In this document: positions 28,620-37,480 of the stretch, in pieces
How the letters are laid out: every line of letters starts with the position of its first letter
Numbering within the stretch: the first letter of the stretch is position 1
Assembly (NCBI RefSeq): GCF_000426645.1
Contig: NZ_AUFT01000019.1
Span: 62,001-126,000 of the forward strand
Source of the DNA: Nakamurella lactea DSM 19367
GTDB taxonomy: Bacteria > Actinomycetota > Actinomycetes > Mycobacteriales > Nakamurellaceae
DNA length: 64,000 nucleotides
Direction of reading: 5' to 3'
Position numbers and translations under genes: made by a program
Notes under the pieces: generated by a model
What the model was told of the DNA's origin: nothing
The model's input: only the letters and a program-made list of their open reading frames with translations
Database searches by the model: none

Positions 28620-29447
28620 GTGAGTGAGCGCATCGAGATCGACGATCCAGCCGATCCGCGGCTGGACGACTTTCGCGACCTCAGTCGGGCCGATCGCCGC
28701 CCGGACCGGCCCGGCGGGCGGGGACTGGTGATCGCCGAGGGCGCCGTAGTGGTCCGGCGGCTGCTGACCTCCCGATATCCCGTACGGGCGATGTTGGGAG
28801 TGGCCCGCCGGTACGAGGAACTCGCCGGCGACCTAGGCGCGGCCGGCGAGACCGCGCCGTACTACGTCGCGTCGGCGGAACTGATGGCCCAGGTGGTGGG
28901 ATTTCACCTGAACCGGGGTGTGCTGGCCACCGCCGACCGCGCGCCCATGCCGGACGCGGCGACGCTGCTGGCGGGAGCCGGCGCGGTCGCCGTGCTCGAG
29001 GGAGTCGGCGACCACGAGAACCTCGGCGGCGTGTTCCGCAATGCCGCGGCGCTCGGCATCGACGGGGTCTTGCTGGCCGCCGGCTGCTCCGACCCGCTGT
29101 ACCGGCGCAGTGTCCGGGTATCGATGGGACACGTGCTCGCGGTGCCGTTCGCGGAGCTGGCCGGCTGGCCGGGCGACGGAATGGAGCTGTTGCACGCCAA
29201 CGGCTTCGTCGTCGTCGCGCTCACCCCGCGGGAGTCAGCGGTACCGCTGTCGCTGGCCGATCTGGGCGGTCGAAAACCGGCCGTGCTGCTCGGTTCCGAG
29301 GGACCGGGGCTGACGGATGCCGCCATCGAGGCCGCCGATCTGCGCGTGCGGATCCCGATGTCCGGCGGCGTCGACTCGCTGAACGTCGCCACCGCGGGTG
29401 CGGTTGCGTTCGCCGCGTTGGCCGCCCGGGACCGGCACCCAGGGTGA
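28620..29447 (+). CDS. SpoU/TrmH-family RNA 2'-O-methyltransferase
   Basis: 275 aa from GTG 28620. A substrate-binding N-terminal domain (to about residue 110) is followed by the SPOUT knot with its three motifs: AVLEGVGDHENLGGVFRNA (about 120), VLLGSEGPGL (about 221) and RIPMSGGVDSLNVATAGAV (about 243-261). Methylates ribose 2'-OH of rRNA or tRNA using SAM. Homologous in position to Mycobacterium Rv0881. The next gene, DUF2537, starts 12 bases after its stop. Confidence 0.92.
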   Translation: MSERIEIDDPADPRLDDFRDLSRADRRPDRPGGRGLVIAEGAVVVRRLLTSRYPVRAMLGVARRYEELAGDLGAAGETAPYYVASAELMAQVVGFHLNRGVLATADRAPMPDAATLLAGAGAVAVLEGVGDHENLGGVFRNAAALGIDGVLLAAGCSDPLYRRSVRVSMGHVLAVPFAELAGWPGDGMELLHANGFVVVALTPRESAVPLSLADLGGRKPAVLLGSEGPGLTDAAIEAADLRVRIPMSGGVDSLNVATAGAVAFAALAARDRHPG

Positions 29448-29459
29448 CAGACTGTACTC

Positions 29460-30068
29460 ATGCGCGATGACGATCCGGCGACCGGCGCGGACCAGGCGAC
29501 CGGCGCGGACCGCGACGCCGATGTCACCGCCCTGCGGGGCGACGACCGGGACGCGGAGCCGACCAGGCTGAACCCGGCGCGGCGGGCGGCGTTCGACGCC
29601 GATGGGACGGCCACCGGCCGGATCCACGCGGTTCGGGTCGTCGACGACGACGATCCGAACCAGGTCGTCACCGGGACCGACTTCGACACCGACTTCGATG
29701 CCGCTGCCGATTTCGCTGACGCCGGGGACCTGAACGACGACGCCGACTTCGATGACGATCCCGAGGGTTACCGGGACTGGCGATGGGTGGAGGAGTGGCG
29801 CGCCGAGCGGGCCGGGCCGGCCTGGGGGCCGGGGCTCACCGTCGCCGCCTTCGTCGCGGTGCTGGTCGCGGTCGCCCTGTTGGTGCTGACGTCCGGCCTG
29901 AGCGACACCATGTGGTTGGCCGTCGTGGTCAACCTGGTGATCGCGGCCGGAATGGCGCCGGCGCTGTGGCTCTCGCGTGGACTGCCGGTGCTGCGATTCC
30001 TGGCCGGCGGGGCCGCGGTCGGCCTGGTCGCCGGCTGGATCTGGATGCTGCTGGCCTTCCCCGGCTGA
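29460..30068 (+). CDS. DUF2537 membrane protein
   Basis: 202 aa. The first 115 residues are very acidic, with runs of Asp around residues 61-100 (TDFDTDFDAAADFADAGDLN). Three membrane helices follow (GLTVAAFVAVLVAVALLVLT, MWLAVVVNLVIAAGMAPALW, AAVGLVAGWIWMLLAF). The GYRDWRWVEEW motif before the first helix is typical of DUF2537. In mycobacteria the homologue (Rv0882) lies between the SpoU methyltransferase and sepH. Here sepH has been moved about 23 kb away. Function unknown. Confidence 0.82.
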   Translation: MRDDDPATGADQATGADRDADVTALRGDDRDAEPTRLNPARRAAFDADGTATGRIHAVRVVDDDDPNQVVTGTDFDTDFDAAADFADAGDLNDDADFDDDPEGYRDWRWVEEWRAERAGPAWGPGLTVAAFVAVLVAVALLVLTSGLSDTMWLAVVVNLVIAAGMAPALWLSRGLPVLRFLAGGAAVGLVAGWIWMLLAFPG

Positions 30069-30124
30069 CGCGGGCCCCGTTGGACGCCGCCGGTCGTTCG
30101 TCACGCGGTTGTTCGTCAGCCGGG
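30060..30124. terminator. Long-loop inverted repeat between DUF2537 and OsmC genes
   Basis: CCCGGCTGACG (30060-30070) and CGTCAGCCGGG (30114-30124) are complementary with a 43-base loop, and short direct repeats of GTTCGTCA fill the right part. It lies between convergent stops, so a terminator role is plausible. Confidence 0.4.
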
Positions 30125-30131
30125 TTGTTCG

Positions 30132-30578
30132 TCAGCCCTGCACGACGACGGTGACCGGCGTCGGCAACTCGACGGTCCGGCTCACCGTGCACAGCCGGTC
30201 GTGCGACCGTTGCACGGCGTCGGGCAGCACGGTGCGGGCGGCGTCGCCGGCCGCACCGTCGGGAAACGTCACGCGGAAGGTCAGCGTCACGTCGGCCAGA
30301 TGGTTGCCGTCGCCGTCGCGGACCTTCTCGGCGCCCACCTCCAGTTCGAAGGTCTCCGGTTCGCTGCGCCGGGCGGTCAGGATGTCGACGTCGATGCCGG
30401 AGCAGCCGCCGATCGCGGTCAGCAACAGCTCCACCGGGGTGAACCGGTCGGGGCTGTCGTCGTCTCCGGTGCCGACCTCGAGCGTGCCGCCGCGACTGTT
30501 GGTCGCCCGGAAGACGCCGGGTGCGCTGCGGGCCAGGTGCACGGATCGATGGGAGCCGGTGTCGGACTGGGTTGTCAT
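30132..30578 (-). CDS. OsmC/Ohr-family protein
   Basis: 148 aa. The two characteristic cysteines are present in TAIGGCSGIDVDI (about residue 59) and SHDRLCTVSRT (about residue 130), with the family pattern DRFTPVELLLTAIGGC. These enzymes reduce organic hydroperoxides or act on thiol-reactive compounds in the cytoplasm using a thiol cofactor. Monocistronic. General OsmC assignment is firm; which subfamily (OsmC, Ohr or YhfA) is not decided. Confidence 0.88.
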   Translation of the reverse strand: MTTQSDTGSHRSVHLARSAPGVFRATNSRGGTLEVGTGDDDSPDRFTPVELLLTAIGGCSGIDVDILTARRSEPETFELEVGAEKVRDGDGNHLADVTLTFRVTFPDGAAGDAARTVLPDAVQRSHDRLCTVSRTVELPTPVTVVVQG

Positions 30579-30626
30579 GCGCCCAGCCTGCCATCGCCCG
30601 TCATCCGCCCGCAGCCGACCGCCGCC

Positions 30627-30670
30627 GGCGTAGCGGGGTTGTCCCGCCGGCGCGGGACAAGTGCGCTACG
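30627..30670. repeat. REP-like palindromic element, copy 2
   Basis: 44 bases starting GGCGTAGCGGGGTTGTCCCG, with an imperfect complementary right half. The left arm is the same as in the element at 7021. First of two tandem units with a 47-base period, upstream of the OsmC start. Confidence 0.85.
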
Positions 30671-30673
30671 GCC

Positions 30674-30717
30674 GGCGTAGCGGGGTTGTCCCGCCGGCGC
30701 GGGACAAGTGCGCTACG
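30674..30717. repeat. REP-like palindromic element, copy 3 (tandem with copy 2)
   Basis: Identical over 44 bases to the unit at 30627-30670. The tandem arrangement shows recent duplication. It lies between the OsmC and GntR genes and next to the sialic acid island. Confidence 0.85.
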
Positions 30718-30748
30718 GGTGCCTGACGGGGGGTGCCGGTGGGCGTCG

Positions 30749-31558
30749 TCAGCCCGTACCGGCTGCGGCCCGGGCGGCGATCCGCTCTCGGACCCCGTCG
30801 AAGTGCCGCCGCATGGCGGCGGTCGCCGCCGGCAGGTCTGCGTCCAGCACGGCCTGGTAGATGTCGCGGTGCCGGCGGACCGTGTCGGCCGGCTTCTCGT
30901 CGACGGCGAACGGCAGGTCATCCTGCACCCGGTGATAGACGTCCCAGAACGCGCCGAGAAGTGGTGCCACCAAAGGGTTGTCCAGTGCGGTGTAGAGCAG
31001 CTCGTGGAATCGGCGATCGGTCTGCGGGCGCACCGGGCCGCTCTCCGCGTCAGTGCTCATCGTCTCGATCACGGCGGCCACCTCGGACAGGTCGGCGTCC
31101 GGGTGTCCGGTGATCAGCACTTCCAGCAATCCGCACTCCAGCAGCTCCCTGATCTGGATCAGCGAACCCAGCTCGTCGAAACCGCCCGCCAACCGGATCC
31201 GGTGGTGGAAGGTCAGCTCGTCGGCCAGGGCACCCAGCGAAATCTGCCCGACGTACATGCCGAAGCCGTGCCGGATCTCGATGATGCCGACCGCTTCGAG
31301 AGCCTTGAGCGCCTCCCGCAGCGAATTGCGGCTGATGTCCAGCTGTTCGACCAGTTCCAGCTCGGTCGGCATCGGATCCCCGGCCCGCAACTTGTCGTCC
31401 AGGATCAGTTCCTTGATCTGCTCCTGAACTTGATCGGAGCGGGACTTGCGCGGCGCGCGGCCGGCTCGACCCCTGGCCCGGGCGGCGCCGGCCTGAGACC
31501 GCGGTGCCGGGTCTCCAAAACTCGATGACGGCACGGCGGGCCGTTCGCGCTGGACCAT
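30749..31558 (-). CDS. GntR/FadR-family regulator, probable repressor of the sialic acid operon (NanR-like)
   Basis: 269 aa from ATG 31558 (GAAAGGG upstream). A basic N-terminal tail of about 40 residues precedes a winged HTH (QEQIKELILDDKLRAGDPMP, LVEQLDISRNSLREALKALE, about residues 45-105). An FCD all-helical ligand domain follows (about 120-255) with the expected HELL and HRDI histidines for metal and ligand binding. Divergent from the transport/nan operon, whose promoter carries a 27-bp palindrome at the start site. NanR of Corynebacterium is of the same type, so a sialic-acid-pathway sensor is the likely role. Confidence 0.85.
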   Translation of the reverse strand: MVQRERPAVPSSSFGDPAPRSQAGAARARGRAGRAPRKSRSDQVQEQIKELILDDKLRAGDPMPTELELVEQLDISRNSLREALKALEAVGIIEIRHGFGMYVGQISLGALADELTFHHRIRLAGGFDELGSLIQIRELLECGLLEVLITGHPDADLSEVAAVIETMSTDAESGPVRPQTDRRFHELLYTALDNPLVAPLLGAFWDVYHRVQDDLPFAVDEKPADTVRRHRDIYQAVLDADLPAATAAMRRHFDGVRERIAARAAAGTG

Positions 31559-31601
31559 GGCAGCCCTTTCTGTCCTGGTCGGAGCTTTCCTGCTCAGGCT
31601 A

Positions 31602-31660
31602 TTGACCTGGGGCGGTTCTCGGCCTTATCTTCCCCTACAACCTAGGACGTTGGATGTAGG
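31602..31660 (+). promoter_or_regulatory. Promoter and palindromic operator of the sialic acid operon
   Basis: TTGACC (31602-31607) and TTATCT (31625-31630) with a 17-base spacer form a strong promoter. Four bases downstream begins an operator CCTACAACC-N9-GGATGTAGG (31634-31660), arms complementary at eight of nine positions. A bound GntR dimer would cover the transcription start. Confidence 0.7.
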
Positions 31661-31704
31661 ACGTCCAGTGGTCAACAGCAAATCTTCCGAACGGAGTACG
31701 TCCG

Positions 31705-33408
31705 ATGACGCACGAATCTCGTCCCGCGTTCGATCCGGCCGACCTGCGCGGCGTCAACCGCCGCCAGTTCCTGCGGGTCTCCGGCACGCTGTCCGCGGCC
31801 GCCGCCATCACCGCGGCACTCAACGCCTGCGGCGGTCCCGCCTCGACGGCGTCCACCAGCGCTGCGGCCAACACCGCGACCTCCGCGGCCGGCTCGGGTG
31901 CCGCCCCGTCGGGCGGCGCGGCGGGCGGTGCTCCGAGCGGCACCATCTCGGCGACCCTGGCCTTCACCCTGTCCGGTGACTTCGATCCGATGAACGCCTC
32001 CAGTGCGGTCGCCACTGCTGCCAACGAGCACATCTTCGAGGGCCTGGTGAATCTGGATCCGATCACCCGCGAGCCGTACCCGGCGCTGGCCAAGGCGGCT
32101 CCGACCGCCAGCGCGGACGGGCTCACCTGGACGGCCACCCTGCGCGACGGCGCGGTGTTCTCCGACGGCACGCCGGTGACGGCGGACGACGTCGCCTGGT
32201 CCTTCACCCGGGCCCTCGACCCGGCGAACAAGGCACTGATGGCCGGCTTCATCTCTTTCATCGACTCGGTGAAGGCCAAGGGCACCGACACCGTCGAGTT
32301 CACCCTGAAGAGCAAGTTCAGCCTGTTCCCGCAGCGCGTCGCGGTGATCAAGATCGTCCCCAAGGCGCTGACCAAGGACGCCGATGCGTCGAAGGCGTTC
32401 GGCGCCAAGCCCATCGGCACCGGCCCGTACACGCTGACCTCGGCCGACGCCACGGCCGGTCTGGCCATGGCGGCGAACCCGAAGTACAACGGCCAGAAGC
32501 CGCCGACCGTGGCCAGCATGACCTGGAACACCACCCTGGAGGACTCCACCAGGGTCGCCGACCTGGAGAGCCACCGGGTGCAGGCCATCGAGAACGTGCC
32601 CTACATCAACGTCACCCAGGTCAAGGCCGAGAACTTCCAGGTCGACGAGGTCCAGGCGTTCAACCAGGTCTTCCTGATGTTCAACAACTCCGCCGCGCCG
32701 TTCGACGACAAGCGGGTCCGGCAGGCGCTGCACTACGCGCTGGACAAGGACAAGATCATCAAGACCGCGCTGCAGGGCTACGGCACCGCGGCCAAGAGCT
32801 ACCTGGACCCCGGTAAGAAGGGCTACCAGGAGGCCTCGACGGTCTACGGCTACGACCCGGACAAGGCGAAGTCGTTGCTGGCCGACGCCGGCGTCACCGG
32901 ACTGTCCTTCGAACTGGTCACCACGGACAACGCCATCGTCAAGGCGGCCGCCCCGCTGATCATCGACGGCTGGAAGCAGGTCGGCGTCAACGCCACCCTG
33001 AACACCGCCCCGTCGTCGTCCGTCTACGGCGTCGCACCGGAGGGCCTGGTGGCCAACGACAAGTTCCGGGTGCTGGCGGCTTCCGGCGACCCGTCGGTGT
33101 TCGGCCCGGACGTCGACCTGCTGCTGCGCTGGTTCTACTACGGCACCACCTGGCCGACCGACCGTGCCCGGATGGACCCGGCGCTGATCAAGAAGCTGGC
33201 CGGCTACATCGACGACGGCGCCAAGGCCGCGGATGCCGCGCAGGCCGCCGACTGGAAGGATGCGCTGGATCTGATCGCCGAGGAGGTGCCGCTGTATCCG
33301 ATCTTCCACACGAAGATCGTCACCGGATCCGACCCGGCCCAGCTCGAGGGCTTCAAGGGTGCGCCCACCACCGGGCTGTACTTCCTCGGCGTCAAGCGCA
33401 AGGCCTGA
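31705..33408 (+). CDS. Dpp-type ABC transporter substrate-binding lipoprotein (probable sialic acid uptake)
   Basis: 567 aa. Twin-arginine signal NRRQFLRVSG (Arg19-Arg20) with a lipobox Cys42 (AALNAC), then a Ser/Thr/Ala/Gly linker and a SBP_bac_5 domain from about residue 75. The domain has the family order PMNASSAVATAANEHIFEGL, VFSDGTPVTADDVAWSFTRA and a C-terminal lobe. Binds the transported solute outside the membrane. The family normally binds peptides, but SatA-type members bind sialic acid, and the nanA, nanK and nanE genes downstream argue for that here. Confidence 0.88.
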   Translation: MTHESRPAFDPADLRGVNRRQFLRVSGTLSAAAAITAALNACGGPASTASTSAAANTATSAAGSGAAPSGGAAGGAPSGTISATLAFTLSGDFDPMNASSAVATAANEHIFEGLVNLDPITREPYPALAKAAPTASADGLTWTATLRDGAVFSDGTPVTADDVAWSFTRALDPANKALMAGFISFIDSVKAKGTDTVEFTLKSKFSLFPQRVAVIKIVPKALTKDADASKAFGAKPIGTGPYTLTSADATAGLAMAANPKYNGQKPPTVASMTWNTTLEDSTRVADLESHRVQAIENVPYINVTQVKAENFQVDEVQAFNQVFLMFNNSAAPFDDKRVRQALHYALDKDKIIKTALQGYGTAAKSYLDPGKKGYQEASTVYGYDPDKAKSLLADAGVTGLSFELVTTDNAIVKAAAPLIIDGWKQVGVNATLNTAPSSSVYGVAPEGLVANDKFRVLAASGDPSVFGPDVDLLLRWFYYGTTWPTDRARMDPALIKKLAGYIDDGAKAADAAQAADWKDALDLIAEEVPLYPIFHTKIVTGSDPAQLEGFKGAPTTGLYFLGVKRKA

Positions 33409-33435
33409 GGCCTGCGGGGCTGAAGGAGGTAACCC

Positions 33436-34392
33436 ATGGCCGGCGTACTGAACCTGATCGTCAGACGATTGTTGATGCTGATCCCGTTGATGATCGGCAT
33501 CACGCTGTTCGTCTTCATCATCATGCGGCTGTCGCCGGTCAACTCGGCGGTGGCCGCACTCGGTGACGGCGCGTCGCCGGACGCGATCGCGAAGTTCAAC
33601 GCCGACCATGGCCTCGACAAGCCTGCCGTCATCCAGTATTTCGTGTTCCTGGGCAACCTGGTGCACGGCGACCTGGGGACCACGCTGGCACTCGGCAAGC
33701 CGGTCTCGGACATCATCGCCACGGCGCTCCCGCTCACCCTGCAGCTCACCATCTACGGCGTCCTGATCGCCCTGGTGATCGCGCTGGTGCTCGGGATCGT
33801 GGCGGCGTTGTTCCGCGGTCGTTGGCCCGACCAGCTGATCCGGATCGTCTCGATGGCCGGCATCTCCATCCCGTCGTTCTGGTTGGCCATCCTGCTGATC
33901 CAGCAGTTCGCCCTGCGGCTCGACTGGTTCGCCAATGCGGGATACATCAATCCGTCCGAATCGCTGAGCGGGTTCTTCCGGACCATGACGCTGCCGGCGC
34001 TCTCGTTGGCCATCCCGGTCGGCTGCCAGCTGGCCAGGATCGTCCGGACGTCGATGGTGGAGGAACTGGACCGCGACTACGTCCGGACCGCGGTCGGCGC
34101 CGGGCTGCCACCGCGGGTGGTGGTGGGCCGCAACGTGCTGCGGAATGCCCTCGTCAACCCGCTGACGGTGCTCGGCCTGCGGATCGGATACCTGTTGGGC
34201 GGCACCATCATCATCGAGGCGATCTTCACCCTGCCCGGCATGGGAACCCAGGTGATGCAGGCCGTGCAGACCAACGACACCAACCTGGCCCAGGGCATCA
34301 TCATCGTGATCGCGGTGTGCTTCGTGATCGTCAACCTGATCGTCGACATCCTGTACATGTTCGCCAATCCACGACTGCGGGGAGGTCACTGA
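33436..34392 (+). CDS. ABC transporter permease, DppB type
   Basis: 318 aa with GGAGG about nine bases before ATG 33436. Six predicted helices, with the N-terminal signature LMLIPLMIGITLFVFIIMRL and the EAA-type loop YVRTAVGAGLPPRVVVGRNV (about residues 215-235). Forms half of the membrane channel with the DppC-like part of the next protein. The stop overlaps the next ATG (TGATG at 34390-34394). Confidence 0.92.
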   Translation: MAGVLNLIVRRLLMLIPLMIGITLFVFIIMRLSPVNSAVAALGDGASPDAIAKFNADHGLDKPAVIQYFVFLGNLVHGDLGTTLALGKPVSDIIATALPLTLQLTIYGVLIALVIALVLGIVAALFRGRWPDQLIRIVSMAGISIPSFWLAILLIQQFALRLDWFANAGYINPSESLSGFFRTMTLPALSLAIPVGCQLARIVRTSMVEELDRDYVRTAVGAGLPPRVVVGRNVLRNALVNPLTVLGLRIGYLLGGTIIIEAIFTLPGMGTQVMQAVQTNDTNLAQGIIIVIAVCFVIVNLIVDILYMFANPRLRGGH

Positions 34393-36374
34393 TGCGCGCC
34401 GAACTCACCCGTCGGCTGACCAGCAGAGCGGTCGGATTCCGTCGGCTGCCATGGATCTCCCGGATCGCCATGGTGGTGGTCACGGTGATCGTGCTGGTCG
34501 GCATCTTCGCTCCGCTGCTGGTCCGCTACGACCCGACGGCGACCGGGCTGGGCAGCGTGCTGACCGACGGCCCCGGCCGGCAGTTCTGGTTCGGCGTCGA
34601 CGCCTCCGGCCGGGACATCTACTCCCGGTTGGTGGCCGGCACCCGTCGCTCGCTCGAGGTCGGTTTCGGCGCCGCGGGACTGGCGCTGCTGCTCGGCACC
34701 CTGCTCGGATCGATTGCCGGGACCAGCAAACGCTGGGTCGACGAGGCGATCATGCGCTGCCTCGACGTGTTGATGGCGTTCCCGGCCATCGCGCTGGCAG
34801 CCATCCTGGTGATCGCCTACGGCAAGAACAGCCTGCTGGTGCTGATCATCGCGATCGCCGTGGTGTTCACGCCGTCGATCGCCAGGATCGTCCGGGCGAA
34901 CGTGCTCGCCCAGTACAGCGAGGACTACGTGGCGGCAGAACGGATCATCGGTGCCCGCCGCCCGCACATCCTGGTTCGGCACGTTGCCCGGAACTGCGCG
35001 GCGCCGGTGATGGTCTTCGCCACCGTGATGGTGGCCGACTCCATCGTCTTCGAGGCGTCGATGTCGTTCATCGGCGCCGGCCTGGAGGGCGGCGACGCCC
35101 GATCCTCCTGGGGCTCGGTGATCGCCTACGGGAAAACGGTTCTCACCGCCGGTGCCTGGTGGGCCACCTTCTTCCCCGGCCTGCTGATCCTGATCACCGT
35201 GCTGTCGCTGAACATCCTGTCGGAGGGCATCTCCGACGCCTGGGCGGCGCCGGCCGCCCGGCGCGCCGAGGCCCGCAAGAATGCCGAGACCGTCGATGAG
35301 CTGGAACGGGCGCGGCCGGGTGACGGTGCGCTGGTGGCGCTGCCGGGCCTGGAGTTGTCTGCCCGCAGGCTGGCCGGTCGGGCCAGGCCGGCGCCGGTGG
35401 GTGAGCCGATCCTGCGGGTGAGCGAGCTGGCCATCTCCTTCCCCGAGCGGCACGAGGGCGTCGACATCGTCGACGGCATCTCGTTCGCCGTTCATCCCGG
35501 CGAGGTGCTCGGCCTGGTCGGTGAGTCCGGTTGCGGCAAGTCGTTGACCAGCGTCGCGGTGATGGGGCTGGAGCCGGCCGGCGCCGACGTCAGGGGTGAG
35601 ATCCTTTTCCAGGGACGGAATCTGCTCGCCCTGACCCGCAAGCAGCGACGAAGCCTGATGGGTCGCGACATGGCGATGATCTACCAGGACGCGTTGTCGT
35701 CACTGAACCCGTCGATGAAGATCGGCACCCAGCTCGGGCAGCTCATCAGGCGCGGCGGCACCAGAAGTGCCGATGAACTGATGGCGCTGGTCGGACTCGA
35801 CCCGGAACGCACCCTCGGCGCCTATCCGCATGAGCTGTCCGGCGGCCAGCGGCAGCGGGTGGTGATCGCCATGGCGTTGTCCCGCGACCCGAAACTGATC
35901 ATTGCCGACGAGCCCACCACCGCGCTGGACGTGACGGTCCAGGCACAGGTGATGCAGCTGTTGATGGACCTGCGGGAGCAGCTGAACTTTGCGCTGATCC
36001 TGGTGTCTCACGATCTGGCGCTGATCAGTGAGCTGGCCGACCGGGTGGTGGTGATGTACGGCGGGCAGATCGTCGAGACCGGGCTGACGCACGAGCTGAT
36101 CGGTATGCCCGAGCACCACTACACCCGCGGGCTGCTGGCGTCCGTACTCACTCTGGAGTCGGGTGCGGACCGGCTGGCCCAGATCCGCGGTGTGGTGCCG
36201 TCGCCGGCCGATTTCCCGTCCGGCTGCCGATTCGCCGACCGGTGCCCGATGGCCACCGCGATCTGCCGGAGCACCCGCCCCGAGCTGACCGGCGGGGAGC
36301 TGCACCGGTTCGCCTGCCATCACCCGGCAGTCGCCACCGAGGGCGCCGTGCCCGAGCAGGAGGTGACGGTGTGA
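34392..36374 (+). CDS. Fused ABC permease (DppC) and ATP-binding protein (DppD)
   Basis: 660 aa from ATG 34392, which overlaps the dppB-like stop; the frame extends far upstream only as a shadow. Residues about 20-300 are a DppC permease with [13 protein letters not shown] and the EAA loop [20 protein letters not shown]. Residues about 335-650 are an ATPase: Walker A GESGCGKS, signature [15 protein letters not shown], Walker [15 protein letters not shown], and an OligoHPN C-terminus with [12 protein letters not shown]. The linker is soluble. Such C-D fusions are known in actinobacteria. Its stop overlaps the next gene by GTGA. Confidence 0.9.
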   Translation: MRAELTRRLTSRAVGFRRLPWISRIAMVVVTVIVLVGIFAPLLVRYDPTATGLGSVLTDGPGRQFWFGVDASGRDIYSRLVAGTRRSLEVGFGAAGLALLLGTLLGSIAGTSKRWVDEAIMRCLDVLMAFPAIALAAILVIAYGKNSLLVLIIAIAVVFTPSIARIVRANVLAQYSEDYVAAERIIGARRPHILVRHVARNCAAPVMVFATVMVADSIVFEASMSFIGAGLEGGDARSSWGSVIAYGKTVLTAGAWWATFFPGLLILITVLSLNILSEGISDAWAAPAARRAEARKNAETVDELERARPGDGALVALPGLELSARRLAGRARPAPVGEPILRVSELAISFPERHEGVDIVDGISFAVHPGEVLGLVGESGCGKSLTSVAVMGLEPAGADVRGEILFQGRNLLALTRKQRRSLMGRDMAMIYQDALSSLNPSMKIGTQLGQLIRRGGTRSADELMALVGLDPERTLGAYPHELSGGQRQRVVIAMALSRDPKLIIADEPTTALDVTVQAQVMQLLMDLREQLNFALILVSHDLALISELADRVVVMYGGQIVETGLTHELIGMPEHHYTRGLLASVLTLESGADRLAQIRGVVPSPADFPSGCRFADRCPMATAICRSTRPELTGGELHRFACHHPAVATEGAVPEQEVTV

Positions 36375-37471
36375 CCACGCCCGACCAGCGACAGCCGGCC
36401 GCGGCAGCGGCCACCGGCGGCTCCGCGGCAACGGCCGACCGGCCGATCCTGCGGCTGACCGACACCACGGTGCAGCACCGGATCAGTGGCGCCGGCGGCG
36501 ACGCCAGGGGGCTGAGGGCGATCTTCGGCCACCGCACCGTGCATGCGCTGACCGGCGCCGACCTGGAGATCAGGGCCGGCGAGACCGTCGGCATCGTCGG
36601 CGAATCCGGTTGCGGCAAATCGACTCTGGCCAGGGTGATGGTCGGACTGCAACGTCCGACCGTCGGCGCCGTCGAGTTCCGCGGCGACGACATTTGGTCG
36701 ATGTCGGCCGGTGACCGGCGCCGCAAGGTCGGTGCCACCGTCGGAATGATCTTCCAGGATCCGTCCACCGCGTTGAACCGGCGGATGCCGATCCAACAGA
36801 TCCTGCGCGACCCGCTGGATGTCCACCGTTGGCGCAGCTCCGCCGACCGGGAGCGGCGGGTCGTCGAGCTGATGGAGCTGGTCGGTCTGCCGCGTTCGGT
36901 GGCCGCGGTGCTGCCGAGCCAGCTGTCCGGCGGACAGCGCCAGCGGGTGGCGATCGCCAGGGCGCTGGCCCTGGAACCCAGCCTGTTGGTGGCCGACGAA
37001 CCGACCAGCGCGCTGGACGTGTCGGTGCGCGCCCAGGTGCTGAACCTGTTGCTGGACCTCAAGGATCGGCTCAATCTGGCAATGGTGTTCGTCTCGCACG
37101 ACATCCAGACCGTCAAGCGGGTGTCCGACCGGGTGGTCACCATGTACCTGGGCCGGATCGTCGAGATCACGCCGGCCGGGGCCGTTCCGCTCGGCGCCCA
37201 GCACCCGTACACCCGGGCGTTGTTCTCGGCGACGCCGTCCCTGGTCGAACCGGTGGACCCGATCACCTTGACCGGCCCGGTGCCGTCAGCGGTGAACCCA
37301 CCGTCCGGATGCCCGTTCCGTACCCGCTGCTGGTTGGCCGACGACAGCTGCGCCGAGCAGCTGCCGGAGTTCACCCACAACTCCGCCGTGCACTCCTATC
37401 GCTGCTACCACCCCCTGCAGACCGGCATCACCGACATCGAACTGTCGGCCGCCGTCCGATCGCGAACCTGA
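36371..37471 (+). CDS. ABC transporter ATP-binding protein, DppF type
   Basis: 366 aa from GTG 36371 overlapping the previous stop. Walker [10 protein letters not shown] (about residues 77-85), signature [20 protein letters not shown], Walker B LLVADEPTSALDVS, and the C-terminal oligopeptide-ATPase motif PSGCPFRTRCWLADDS. It partners with the ATPase half of the upstream fusion to energise the importer. Nine bases separate it from nanA, so transport and catabolism share a transcript. Confidence 0.92.
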   Translation: MTTPDQRQPAAAAATGGSAATADRPILRLTDTTVQHRISGAGGDARGLRAIFGHRTVHALTGADLEIRAGETVGIVGESGCGKSTLARVMVGLQRPTVGAVEFRGDDIWSMSAGDRRRKVGATVGMIFQDPSTALNRRMPIQQILRDPLDVHRWRSSADRERRVVELMELVGLPRSVAAVLPSQLSGGQRQRVAIARALALEPSLLVADEPTSALDVSVRAQVLNLLLDLKDRLNLAMVFVSHDIQTVKRVSDRVVTMYLGRIVEITPAGAVPLGAQHPYTRALFSATPSLVEPVDPITLTGPVPSAVNPPSGCPFRTRCWLADDSCAEQLPEFTHNSAVHSYRCYHPLQTGITDIELSAAVRSRT

Positions 37472-37480
37472 GGAAACACC

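Noticed and set aside
31672-34389. 905-codon open frame on the minus strand opposite the sialic acid transport genes
   Set aside because: His/Gln/Arg/Asp-rich shadow translation typical of high-GC antisense; the plus strand encodes clear SBP and DppB proteins.
33822-34391. Upstream extension of the DppC-DppD fusion frame
   Set aside because: It only shadows the dppB-like gene in another frame; ATG 34392 overlaps that stop as expected for coupled genes.
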